NCBI GenBank assembly: GCA_037783545.1
Contig: JBBELK010000490.1
Location: forward strand, 930,001 to 994,000
Direction of reading: 5' to 3'
DNA from: Henricia sp. BOLD:AAB3569
Lineage: Eukaryota; Echinodermata; Asteroidea; Spinulosida; Echinasteridae
DNA: 64,000 bases
Made by a program: the position numbers and the translations under genes. Positions 22,567-32,715 of the stretch are shown here, piece after piece. Position 1 is the stretch's first letter. Every line of letters begins with the position of its first letter. The notes under the pieces were generated by a model. It saw only the letters and a program-made list of their open reading frames with translations. It searched no databases and was not told the origin of the DNA.

Positions 22567-22967
22567 AGTTGCTTTTCACTGCTTCCAGATTTCCCTAACT
22601 CATCGACATTTGTCCACATTTGTATCGTTAATATTTTGGGTTTAATGTTTTTTGTTTTTTTTTTACTTTCAGATCTAACCAACTGACAGGGGGCAGGTTT
22701 TCTTATTTAATAGAAGCACAAAGCACCTTCTCATGCTTAAAACACAGTGACAATGTGACTGCCCCTGCCATGGCCGCTGTGCAAAGGCTCTATACCCATT
22801 TTTTTTTTCGACTCAGCTTTCACTCTGCAAATGACTTTGTAATATAGCAAACAGGTTAATGTTGGGTCGTTGACTTGAGAGCATGTGGTCATCAAGCTCG
22901 GAATTAAAAAGTGAACCATTGATCGACATTGATTCCCCATTATTTCTTTAGATTTATTTGTTAGTGC

Positions 22968-23139
22968 CAGTGACGTAGCTAGACCGTTCTTATTTTTTTT
23001 AGGAGGGGGGTGTTGACCACGTTTTGTCGACGGCTGCCAGGCATTCGCGGTGTCGCTCAGCGGAATAAAATAAATATTATTGGGGGTGTCACCCCTCCCC
23101 CTCCCCCTCCCCCTCCCCCTCCCTCTAGCTACGCCACTG
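22968..23139. mobile_element. 172-bp MITE with CAGTGRCGTAGCTAGA ends
   Basis: CAGTGACGTAGCTAGA at the left and its near-perfect reverse complement TCTAGCTACGCCACTG at the right. The interior has G-rich then C-rich runs, including a (CCCCCT)n microsatellite at about 23,090-23,125. An 8-bp hAT-type duplication was looked for and is not clear. It is nested inside the 3.5-kb TIR element. Confidence 0.65.
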
Positions 23140-25699
23140 TGTTAACCTGTGGAATTACTTATCTTGTTTTTAGTAGACTGGACCTTGGGTGTTCCTTTAT
23201 CCTTGTATTGGCCAATATTTATTTAAACTATGGGCAGACATTTTAAAAAACTCTTTTGCTTTTTGTGCCTTAATTTGGCAATTCAAAACCTGTTTAGTTA
23301 ACTTGCATTTCCTTTTTTACAAATCCATTCCATTATGTCTGCTATTTTTCTGTCTGTGTTTTCCATGATTGACAAAAACAAAACATGTGGGCTTGAACAT
23401 TTATAAAAATGTTTCTTGGTCACATGATTTTGATAAGATATACAGGAAAGAATTGTAGTGAACCATGGTCCGTTTCACTCCCTGTGTACAAAACATGTGA
23501 GACTGACTAGTGAAAAGTTGTTTATTTTTCTTAGAGAAATATTTCCTTTTAAATTTGTGTCTGCATACACTAATGATTAACAAGTCCTTTTACTGGAAAA
23601 ATGCTTAATACCGATTTGCATACGTGCAGTGTACGTGTACAGTTAAACTTTAATAAGAGCACTGTTAATACAACATTTTGCTAATAAAACATGGACATCT
23701 AGGTCCCAAATGCATTCTTGTCATTGTTTTCATCCCAATTTAGACTTCTGCTATATAACAAGGTATCTTGCAAAATTGCAAGGACTTCTTATTAACGAGG
23801 TTTGATTGTACATGTACATACATGTCCAAGACTTTTCCCATGAATAAACTAGATGTACCAACCAATTACAAATAAATTAGTTGTAATTTAGAAACACCTG
23901 AGGAACAATGTTTTTTCCATTTTTTTTCGTGGTCACCTTTAACGATATCTGTTAAAAGTTTTATTTAATTTTGACAGCAATAATTGTACAATTTAATGAA
24001 TTTATTTCAATGTTAAATTGAAATCTTTCCTGCTGGATATTTGCATTATATTGTCAATTTTAAAATAACCATGTTCCCTAAGCTGTGTATTCTGGTGTAT
24101 GGTTATAGAAAGTCTATTTGGTTGGAGTATCATAACCAGTGTGAGAATGAGATATTGGCAAATAAGCTCAAATAACTACATTGCAAAGAAGACTTTGAGA
24201 AAGTTAAATGTATGTACATACATGGAAACAAACCTTTTATTAAGTTTAGACTTTATTATAAATAGTACAGTTTTTCTTCACCTCCTTTTGACAAACTGTA
24301 CCTTTAATAAGCTTCTTTATATTTATATGTTTAACTTTGTGAACCTTTTCCCGAGCAATTAACATCAGTAATCACCAGATGTAGTCAATTAAAAACGATC
24401 CAGAATAAAATGGGTGAGGTACTTTCATTTTCATTCGAAATTGTTTTAATTTTGGTAATGCACCTTTAATTGCAAATATCTACAAAACTGCAAGTTTAGG
24501 AAACCCCCAACAAGTAAATTCGGATTCCCCGTGCCCAAATCTATAAAAATCAATCGCATTTAATTAATTCTCAGAGGTGTGCCACCAAAATCATTTTCTG
24601 AGCAAGATAATCGGGAACATACATGTATCCTCGCCTAGTAGGAGAAGCAAAACAATCGCATGTGTGCGGTCGCCATAAAGCGGTTGATCTATTGACCAGT
24701 CGTCAAAGTCGGTAATTCTGCTGATTTTGTCTGCAATGGTATTGCAAGAACGAGGAATCCATTCTGGTAAAAGAACAATGTTGTGCTTTAGACAAAGGGA
24801 GAAGATCGACAAAGATAACGTGTACACGTGCAAATCGGGCTTGCCACTGCCATGTAAGAGTATGCGTGGTACGCTGATATTATCCGTGTACCATCTAATT
24901 TTTTGATGGGACAATTCGTCTCGAAGTTCAGTGAGTACTTTGAAAATAGCACCCATTTCGCGCCATGTAGAACTGCGCGACGATTCGAATTCTGACCAGA
25001 CACCGTTGACTTTTAACTGCTCAAAATCGGCCACGTAACCGCAATAACCGACATCGCTTGCGTCCGAATAAACCGCACGGTTGGGAATATGTTGATGTTT
25101 AATAGAAAATCCGTTGAGATTCTCGAAATTCGATTGCCAAAACTTGAGTTATGTTACGACATCGTCCGTTAAAAGTATTAAGTCGTCCCATGAAAACCTT
25201 GTTTGGATCGTACGATACATGACTCGGGTCATTAGTCGGGTAACGGGTCCGAGAGCGAGGGACATGGAGATCAATTGACCAGTGACTTTTGCGAGAGTTC
25301 TAGCGCTTGTTGGTTGTAATTGTGCGTGGTCGGATAATAACTCATGAATTGAGGCGTTGAGCTTTGTGATCTTAGCCGTAGGGACCGAGAACGTCAGAAA
25401 GTGCGAGATCAAAACGAGGCCCAAGTACGTAATAGATCTATTAGGCTGTCAAACGCATTTCGTTTTGCTAGGAACGAAACCACTACGGATAAGTGAATCT
25501 TTCACGATGGACGAGTTACGTAGAGCGGAAGGTAGATCGGGGGAAATGACTAACCCGTCATCAATGTACACAAAGCACGAAATGCCTTGAGCGCGCCATG
25601 AATAGACGAGTGGTGTAGTGATCTTTGTGATTAAACCATTCTTGTGACGTCACACTATTGTTCAAACTATAGATTATTTTCACGAATCGACAGTTTACT

Positions 25700-25775
25700 G
25701 TAGATTCGTAACAAAACTGTAGTTTCGTAAAATCTTTTGTTTTACGAATCTACAGTTTCGTTACAGTTTTGTTTC
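25700..25775. repeat. Palindrome of TGTAGATTCGTAACA-type words
   Basis: ACTGTAGATTCGTAACAAAA and a related GTAGTTTCGTAAAA are mirrored by TTTTACGAATCTACAGT and GTTACAGTTTTGT. The segment can fold into a hairpin with alternative pairings. Confidence 0.65.
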
Positions 25776-25885
25776 CAAAAGGTGCAGTTTCACTGTATAA
25801 ATCCCGAGACAATTCCGATTTTGTTGTCTCCAAACTTCAAAATGACTCCAGAAATGTCAAAATCTTCTGCATCAGACATATGGTC

Positions 25886-26127
25886 TTTCTATAAATTAGG
25901 GGTCTAGTGTTGGTGTCCCCCGTTACATTTTACATCTTGTTTTTGTAAATTCAGGACACATTATTTAAATACTTTCCATCTCAAAGAGTGAGTACATACA
26001 GTACAATTCATACAAAATGGTTTAAAAGCCATTTTAATATTTTTTTTACGAAAAATACCACATTTCAGGTGTAACGGGGGACACCAAATGTCACACTTTT
26101 GGACCCTAATTTATAGAAAGACCCAAT
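25886..26127. mobile_element. ~240-bp inverted-repeat element inside the TTAA insertion
   Basis: GGTCTTTCTATAAATTAGGG with GGTGTCCCCCGTTAC at the left is mirrored by GTAACGGGGGACACC with CCTAATTTATAGAAAGACC at the right. The arms are about 55-60 bp with a short central mismatch. No clear target duplication was found. It is a MITE-like element, nested at the third level. Confidence 0.65.
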
Positions 26128-26322
26128 TGTTGTTAGCAGCACACCACGAACGAAATGACTGAGGCACCAGAATGCAGCGTGTTCACATGAGTGATTCTAT
26201 TCTTACACCAAAACAGAACGCCGTGCATTGTATCCAAGGGAAAAAAGCCCACTGCTTACGTAATTCTTTTGGGTGGCTTGTTGGCGCGTTACTTTGTTCT
26301 GGATGGTGGAATGGTTTAAGTC

Positions 26323-26418
26323 GGAGAATGGACGAGAAAGTGTAGATTCGTGAAAGAATAGGCTCGGCTTCGCCTCGCCCATTCTTTTCACGAATCTACA
26401 CTTTCTCGTCCATTCTCC
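26323..26418. repeat. 96-bp near-perfect hairpin
   Basis: GGAGAATGGACGAGAAAGTG and the following GTAGATTCGTGAAA are mirrored exactly by TTTCACGAATCTAC and CACTTTCTCGTCCATTCTCC, giving about 35-40 paired bases with a GGCTCGGCTTCGCCTCGCC centre that can itself pair. It forms the right end of the TTAA insertion. Confidence 0.85.
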
Positions 26419-26952
26419 TTAACATAACATGCTGAGGACAATCCGAAGGGCAAGACGCGGAAAACGTAAAATCTGGTTTTTGATAATGAAAAATTCCAAG
26501 AAAGACCGAGATATATTTGGTGCTCCGGAAAAATGTCTACGTGGTGGTAACCCGACTCTAGATCAAAACTGAAAAAATACTGATCGTAATCGAGAACTTG
26601 AGCGATGTGCCGAAGATCATCGTATTTGAACTAGCCGTAGTTTTTTTACCCGATGCAACAGTGAGGGGGTTACAACAATACGGCCGAGTGGGAACCTGAA
26701 TAATGCAACGTTTGTCGAGAAGTTCGGCAATGGCGGATTGAACAAAATCTGAATGTTGCAAACTAGATTGGTTATTATTGGCAAAAAAACGGGGAAGGTG
26801 CGACAAAGAAAGGAATCTTATAGCCGCTCTCAATAACATCAATCACGTAATTGCTAGCTTTCAGAACGTTTTTCCAATAATCCAAACACTGAAACAATCT
26901 ACCTTGAACGCCTTGCGGCGGGGATGGACGACTTTGGTCGTGTTCCCAATCC

Positions 26953-27816
26953 CTATGTTCTAGTGGATGGGGCTGGTCCGGGTTGTCCGTGCTGTCGCTG
27001 TAGGGATCCGAGGGCAGGGCATGCTGCTCGAACGTGTCCTTGCAAACCGCACTGGAAGCACATGCGGTTGTCGAAGTAGGGCTGGGCTCGGTAGTATGGA
27101 CGAAAAGGGTTAGGCCGCATATAAGAAGCAGTAGGATAAGCTGCAGTCGCCTTGGGGAAAGAGGCCGTGTTGGTAGTGGTCTGTATGAAGCCACCGACTC
27201 GCTTCTTGGGGGCAGGTTTTTTAGCGGCGGCGGCTTTCTCTGCTTTTTTATCCGTTTCTCGTTGGACGAATCGGATGCCAGATCGTCGGCGACATATTCC
27301 TAAACAACCCCCCAACTAAGCTCAGATCGATCAGCTATGCGTATTAGTTTTTGGCGCTCCTTAAGAGCTGTGATAGCCTGTTCAAGGTTGCTCTTGGCCT
27401 GGTCAATGTCAAGCGTTTCAATAGACAGCCGAAGTGTGACGTGCGTTGCCATGGCAATTGGATCTAAACTATCATGGCCGTCGGGAAAAGTACCATTGGA
27501 AAAGCACTGGGACACGGATGAGTGATTTTTAGTTTAGATCCAATTGCCTAGGCAACCAACAAAAGGTGACGTATTCACTTCGGCAGTCTATATTCTGAAG
27601 AGCCGAGTTAACGAAGGTCAGGACCTTGTCGCAATGATTGAACTGTTGTTGGTTGCCCTCCCTTTTAAAAGTAGGAACTTCGGCAGAAAGTCTTTGTTTT
27701 TTGCAGGCGGTCTCGACTCGAGAGTCCAAGGTGTTGGCGAGTGCCTGAATTGCCCGTAGAATGTCTTGGTTTCCTTCGGTGGGCTGTGAAAGCATGGGGG
27801 TATCTTCGTGCGACAT
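26953..27816 (-). pseudogene. DIRS-like gag with CCHC zinc knuckle, split by a MITE
   Basis: Translation from an ATG near 27,816 (MSHEDTPMLSQ) runs to about 27,590. It is interrupted by the 165-bp MITE, then continues 27,421-27,300 (TLDIDQAKSNLEQAITALK) and through a lysine/alanine-rich stretch to a CCHC knuckle, CFQCGLQGHVRAAC, at 27,019-27,060. Removing the MITE and one TA keeps the frame across the site. The protein would package element RNA. A frameshift separates the first and second halves near 27,300. Confidence 0.65.
27424..27588. mobile_element. 165-bp TA-flanked MITE, copy 1
   Basis: The ends GACAGCCGAAGTG and CACTTCGGCAGTC are the tips of ~50-bp inverted repeats that include GCAATTGGATCTAAACT and its mirror. 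TA flanks both sides (27,422-27,423 and 27,589-27,590). Copy 2 at 51,785-51,949 has exactly the same length. TA duplications and this size fit a Tc1/mariner-derived MITE, though the TIR family is not identified. Confidence 0.9.
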
Positions 27817-27989
27817 GTTAGTACAAACACGGAGTACAACAATTAACGATACGGTAGATGAACAAATTCTGTACAGCAATTAATATCGACTGCTTGACCG
27901 AGAGTGAACTAAAAAGCCCATACGTGGCTTATGTGTCACGCAGTTATGCAAGTGAACCATAAAGCATTGTCCTGAATGGTACAATGCAC

Positions 27990-29790
27990 GAACAGATGTC
28001 GTGCGAATACGAAAAGAAATTTGGAATTCCAAGACATTACTCTTTGACAATTCAACGCTAAAATTGTGAATCTGATGACGTGTTATTGGCACAGTCAATC
28101 TCATCATGACGTCACTATTGTGTGCACAAATTGTTCAAGGTTGTACTGAATAACAAGTTCTTACATGTATATGTGGTGAAAGAATATTTCCAAGATTTTA
28201 TCATTTGGTCAAATTCGATCCCTCCCACATTGGCTCTATTTGCATTCAAAATGCTAAACAATGCTACATTTTCGAACAACTTCCGGTTGGGAGCGGAAGT
28301 AGGGGTCACACAAGGGTCATATCATTGAATGATTTGTTCAGTTGATTGAGACATATCATGCTGTGAACATTTTTCTCAAGTATCTATTACGGTTCTTGAG
28401 ATATGAATTTTTGAAATAATCACCTTTGAAATCTTGTAATTTGACACTTTTGACGACATCATGACGTCACAATTCTGTGCATAAATTGTTGAACAATCTG
28501 TTGAACATCAAGTTCTCAAATGTGGTGAAGAAATCATTCAAATATCTATTGTAATTCTCAAGATACAGCATTTTTAAATAATTCAGCTCCAACACTTTTC
28601 GTAATTTGATACCCTATTACGTAACCACCGTGTATGTGATGACGTCACTGGTATAGTCATGAAGTCCACATGTGCAGCAACATTTCGTTTTATAGAACAA
28701 TGGTCAAATACTCTCCCACTTTGGCTCTATTTCAATTCAAAATGCTTTAAAAAGGGCACATTTTACAACCCGAAGTTGGGGTCACACAGGGGTCATGTCA
28801 ATGTATGATTTGTTCACTTCATTGAGACCTATCACGCTTTGAAAGAAGTATTCAAATATCTATCACGGTTCTTGAGATATGAATTTTTGAAGTATTTAAC
28901 TTTGAATTGCTGTAATTTGACACCTGATGACGTCACGATGGCGTCACACTTGATGTCATCATGATACTATACATGCTGCTGAAAGTATGCCATAGGGCCC
29001 ATGTCTGTGTCTAATTTAGTAAAGATTCAGCTTGGTTTCATGGGCATTGTTGCTCAGTAAGTGAACAAATTGAGATTTTCGTTTTCGTTGAACTTTGACC
29101 TCCAATTGACCACAGAAGGAATTAATGGGTCAGATGAAAATGCCTACACAAAGACAATTTTAGCCCATGATCTGATATATAAGCCTGCCAAATACGACGA
29201 TCTTAGGTCACATGGTGTTCGACACGGAAGCATTTAAAAACATGCATATTTTTGTTATTTTTGGGGTGTAATTTGATACTCGACGACGTCACAGTGACGT
29301 CACGCTTGATGTTATCATAATATAATACATGCTGGTGAAAGTCTGCCACAGGACCTATGCCTGTACTTGGTTTCTTAAAGATTCAGCTTGGTTTGATGGA
29401 CATTGCTGCTCAAAAAGTGCAAAAATTATAATTCTCGCTTTCGTTGAACCTTGACCTCAAATTGACCCCAGAAGGAAGGGTCAGATGACAATGCCCACAT
29501 GAACAAAATTGTAGGCCATGATCTGATCTATAAGCCTGCCAAATACGAAGATCATGGGTCACTTGGTTTTCAAGACGGAGGCATTTTAAAACATGCATAT
29601 TTTGGTCATTTTTGGGTTGTAATTTGATACCCGATGATGTCACGGTGACGTCACACTTGTATGCACATCTTCACATTGGGGTTGATGTTCCTACAAAGTT
29701 TCAAGTTGATAGCTTGAACCGTTTTGAAGAAAAGCTCTGGAAACGTTTGAGTGGAAAAAGAAAAAGAAGGAAAAACTAGAGCTTCGTCTG
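27990..29790. repeat. Repeat block A, inverted at about 32,740-34,520
   Basis: Blocks such as TTGACACTTTTGACGAC..., CAAGATACAGCATTTTTAAA, CATAGGGCCCATGTCTGTG, GGGTCAGATGAAAATGCC and CTTGAACCGTTTTGAAGAAA recur reverse-complemented and in mirrored order at 32,740-34,520; part recurs again at 34,720-35,640. It is bounded on the right by the CTAG end at 29,776. Several TGACGTCA octamers lie in each copy. Confidence 0.75.
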
Positions 29791-29815
29791 TTCTATGACC
29801 AGAGCAAAGGACTTT
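29776..29815 (-). repeat. Helitron-like 3' end 1 (minus)
   Basis: Minus-strand order: CTGGTCATAGAACAG hairpin, ACGAAGCT, CTAG (29,776-29,779), T. The hairpin has one mismatch. Confidence 0.5.
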
Positions 29816-30209
29816 TTCACATTTTTTAACTTCAAAACTTGAAAAACGCCTAACCAGAATACAATGATTAACTAAATTATCTATTTTTGAACAATTTTAA
29901 ATTATAAGCCAAAAACTGTTTGACTAATGGTTATCGAGGTCAAAGGTCACCCTTTTCATTGTTTTTAAAGCTTGGCTATACCTAACCATAATGCTATGAG
30001 TCCTGTGTTGTTTGTTATCACTTTAAAATTATAAGCCAACGAAGATTTGACCACTAGGAAACGAGGTCAAAGGTCAAGCAATGTGCATCAATTAACGACA
30101 TTTGCTAGTGATCGTATGTTGCGCAGGAATCACGATCATGGGTCAATCGGCTGATTTGTTATGAATGTTTGAATGTGGAAAACATTAAATTGTATGCTCC
30201 TTTAATCTG

Positions 30210-30790
30210 ATACCTGATGATGAACAGTTTTTGAGTTGTGTCAGTTTGCCTGGGTGGGGGAGTACTGCTATACAGATCTACCACTTCGAGGTGTTTGATG
30301 AACTGTGAGATACCAAGTTATGGTGCAGGCAAAAACTTTTGATTACTTAATTAGCTCTTTGAGGAGTATCATAACATGTAGGTTCAGGATTTATACTAAG
30401 AGAGTATTGAGACAAATTTCATATAAAACAAAATAACATGTACATTTAATGGAAATAGTACAGAAGCCTTCATCGATTCAGAAAATATGTTTAGATTTGA
30501 AAATATGGCAATTTTCAGTTTTTGCACATTTAAAAACATCGATTAGGCCTAAGTTACTGTAAAATTAGTACTATTGGTCATAATGTCACATGCAGTTATA
30601 AATTAAATATTTAAAAAGTTTATCCTGAAAACTAAGTTTAGAGGCAAGTTTTATATCCCTTTGCGAATTCTAAACTGTTCATTGTTCACTGTTTGTTTTG
30701 TTCACATTTGGGATGGAAATCCGATGTTTACTCGAAAAACTGATATACATATATTAGTCATCAAAGGCAGAAATCAGAGCACATAATTTG
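30210..30790. repeat. Repeat block B
   Basis: CAGTTTGCCTGRGTG, CTATACAGATCTRCCACTTC, GTTCAGGATTTATACTAAGAGAGT and TACAGAAGCCTTCATCGATT are found here, directly again at 35,975-36,430, and inverted at about 37,550-38,115 and 44,060-44,680. This gives at least four copies over 15 kb. Confidence 0.8.
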
Positions 30791-30999
30791 TTAAGATAGA
30801 AAAGAGTTTGGCCAAGAAGGAACAATTTCGTAATTAGATTTGTTGAAGATGGTTCAATAAAATCCTGACAATAAAATGATATCAGGCCTATATTAGGCTT
30901 TGCACCTTACTAAACCTAAAAGGAAGAAATCAAACATTGGAATGAATGCTTCACGGCAAAACTACGACATTCCCTCAATAACATACAATTACTTTCTTG

Positions 31000-32330
31000 T
31001 AGAGAGTGAAATGTCCTTTTGTTAAACCATCTTCTGTTGAATTACACGTCCGTTGAAGACACAGTTAAAAGACTGCTTTCACGCAAAAAAATAGCGCGTC
31101 ACCGTCTCGGCCGGCGTTGTGTCACACAGGGCACACGTAATAAACAGCTACGGTAAAAATTCATTTCTGCGAGGTTTGCTCGCATTGAGAACGGTCAATT
31201 CTAAAACTAGGCTCCTGGCATAACACTGGTCACTGCTCAGTCAACCGAAAACATAATGACATGATCATGGTGTCATTTTAAAGAGGAGATTCAACCCTAA
31301 CAGATGATATCTCCTGTCTATTCATACGCGCCCTACTTTAGTTACAATTAGCAATAATATTTCGGTTTCGTTTTTTTAATCCAACCTGTATTTACGGAAA
31401 TGTTGACTTGGCTAAACTTTGGCCTTCAATTGACGAGCATGCTTAGCTTGCAAAATTAGATGTTAGCATATAAAGTATTTAATTTAAAAAATGTTTACCT
31501 TTAATGTGTTACCTTTGAAGGATTGATGACGTAATCAATGTTTTAACAACACAGACATGTTTGGTGGTCGACGCACTCTATAATCACCACTACTGGACTA
31601 ATTTGCGCAAACCCTGTTTTTAAAGGGTTATTTTAAGACTTTTTAATTTCGCCGCTAGAGGGCGCCCTTTTATGGAATGACGTAGAAACTTACATTTTTG
31701 GAAACCCTATTTACCTTAGACACTAACACTACCAACCGCATCTCGGCAGCTTTCCCCACTTTTACAAAATAGGTTCATTTAAATGCCTTCCGGTTTCTAC
31801 CGGAAGTGAGCAAGGTCACAGGTTATGACGATATTTTTTTGGATACCCCACCCTAGTCGAACTCAAACACCTTTGACCCCATCCAAATACCTCTTACCAG
31901 TTTCAAATGGCAAGGCAAAGTCTGTTTGACCAATAGGGAATGAGGTCAAATGTGAAGGCATGGGGGCATCTGAAAGACCTTTATTAATAATCGCATATGC
32001 CGAAAGAATCAAGATCGTAGGTCAAACGGTTGATTTTTTATGAATGTTTGCATATGGAAACATTAAATTTAATGCCCCTTTAAACTTACACCTGATGACG
32101 TCATGATGACGCTATTGTTAGATGCACACCTCTTCTACTATGTCTTTGATATTACCAAGTTTGTTTAAGAACAACCTCAAGTTTGGGAACAACCTTAAAA
32201 AGTGCCGACAACGCCCATGTGTTATGTCAATGGGGAAAAATCAGAAGAAGAAATAAACGGAAAAGCCAAAAGTTAACGACCTTTGCTAGTGATCGTATAT
32301 AGGAAGGAATCGAGGTTGTAGCTCGCATTT
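31000..32330. repeat. Repeat block C
   Basis: CTAGAGGGCGCCCTTTTATG, CATTTAAATGCNTTCCGGTTTCTACCGGAAGTGAGCAAGGTC, CCACCCTAGTCGAACTCAAA and GTGCCGACAACGCCCATG recur directly at about 48,230-49,210 and inverted at about 38,280-39,240, 40,900-41,870 and 44,830-45,560. The palindrome TTCCGGTTTCTACCGGAA and the GCGCCC run are constant landmarks. Confidence 0.8.
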
Positions 32331-32512
32331 GTTAATATTTCATATTTATAATATTTGTATCACCTTTAATCTGACACGTGATGACGTCATTATGAGATCA
32401 TCAGTTAAATACCTTTGTTAATGACTGTATATGGCGCATGAATGCACGATCATAGGTGAATCGGCTGATTTGTTACGAATGTTTGAATATGGAAATATTA
32501 AATTGTATGCTC

Positions 32513-32715
32513 ATTAGGTGATCGGGCCAACAGCCCGATCACCTATTACTCTCGTACGATTTATTTGTCTCTTTTTTAGGTGATCGGAACTCATTCCGAT
32601 CACCTATTACTATTGTACGATTTCTTTGTCTTTTTTTTTTTTTTTTGTTAGGTGATCGGAACTCATTCCGATCACCTATTGATATTGTACGATTTCTTTG
32701 TCTTTTTTTTTTCCT
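32513..32715. repeat. Ladder of three AGGTGATCGG hairpin units
   Basis: AGGTGATCGG and its mirror CCGATCACCT occur as three successive hairpins (loops GCCAACAGC, AACTCATT and AACTCATT), each followed by ATTRMTMTYGTACGATTT and an oligo-T run. The unit is about 65-70 bp. Similar hairpins occur inverted at 49,736-49,829, and a single ATCACCT arm precedes the CTAG ends at 34,692 and 35,968. Confidence 0.8.

Larger units (their letters stand above)
21123..24637. mobile_element. 3,515-bp TIR element inserted in the DIRS pol
   Basis: The ends are imperfect inverted repeats starting TAGGCGAGGATA, then CCCGATTATC and GGCACACCTCTGAGAATTAA. Homology continues through a CTTGTTGGGGG segment to about 150-180 bp from each end. 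GTA flanks both ends (21,120-21,122 and 24,638-24,640), consistent with a 3-bp target duplication. No transposase was recognised inside, so it is non-autonomous or carries a decayed gene. The TIR sequence does not match a superfamily I can name; 3-bp duplications occur in Harbinger, CACTA, Zator and Academ elements, but Harbinger prefers TWA. Confidence 0.8.
25635..26418. mobile_element. 784-bp TTAA-flanked insertion in the RT gene
   Basis: TTAA stands at both edges (25,631-25,634 and 26,419-26,422), and RT coding sequence matches the family immediately outside on either side. TTAA duplications are typical of piggyBac- and Kolobok-type elements. The two ends are not obvious inverted repeats of each other, so the type is uncertain. 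It contains a palindromic segment (25,700-25,775), an internal inverted-repeat element (about 25,886-26,127) and a terminal 96-bp hairpin. Confidence 0.6.
24641..26950 (-). pseudogene. DIRS-like reverse transcriptase/RNase H
   Basis: The RT begins near 26,920 with GVQGRLFQCLDYW and IESGYKIPF, then shifts frame through a KRCIIQVP segment, SGYHHVDI at about 26,530-26,555 and LPFGLS near 26,435. After the TTAA insertion it resumes with VYSWRAQGI and the catalytic YIDD at 25,557-25,568. A TGA at 25,449-25,451 replaces an expected tryptophan. LISMSLALGPVTRLMTR marks the connection region. RNase H shows its acidic residues in YSDAS (about 25,063), STWREM and WYTDN (about 24,885). The enzyme copied the element's RNA into DNA; this copy cannot be translated as one protein. 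Confidence 0.8.
20669..27880 (-). mobile_element. Decayed DIRS-like retroelement, split by three insertions
   Basis: Minus-strand order is gag with a CCHC knuckle (about 27,816-26,953), reverse transcriptase (about 26,950-25,149), RNase H (about 25,110-24,641) and a pol C-terminal segment (21,119-20,669). The RT carries hallmarks of DIRS/Ngaro-type elements: IESGYKIPF, SGYHHVDI, YIDD and LISMSLALGPVTRLMTR. No tyrosine recombinase or inverted terminal repeats were identified, so subclass and boundaries are uncertain. Few stops have accumulated outside the insertions: a TGA at 25,449-25,451, a TAA near 25,148 and several frameshifts. Three insertions (21,123-24,637; 25,635-26,418; 27,424-27,588) interrupt it, each with its own target duplication. 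Confidence 0.75.

Noticed and set aside
22968..23139. hAT assignment of the CAGTG MITE
   Set aside because: The 8-bp flanks (GTTAGTGC and TGTTAACC) are not a convincing duplication.
32513..32715. CRISPR-like array
   Set aside because: Only three hairpin repeats in a eukaryotic transposon context, with near-identical oligo-T spacers and no cas genes.
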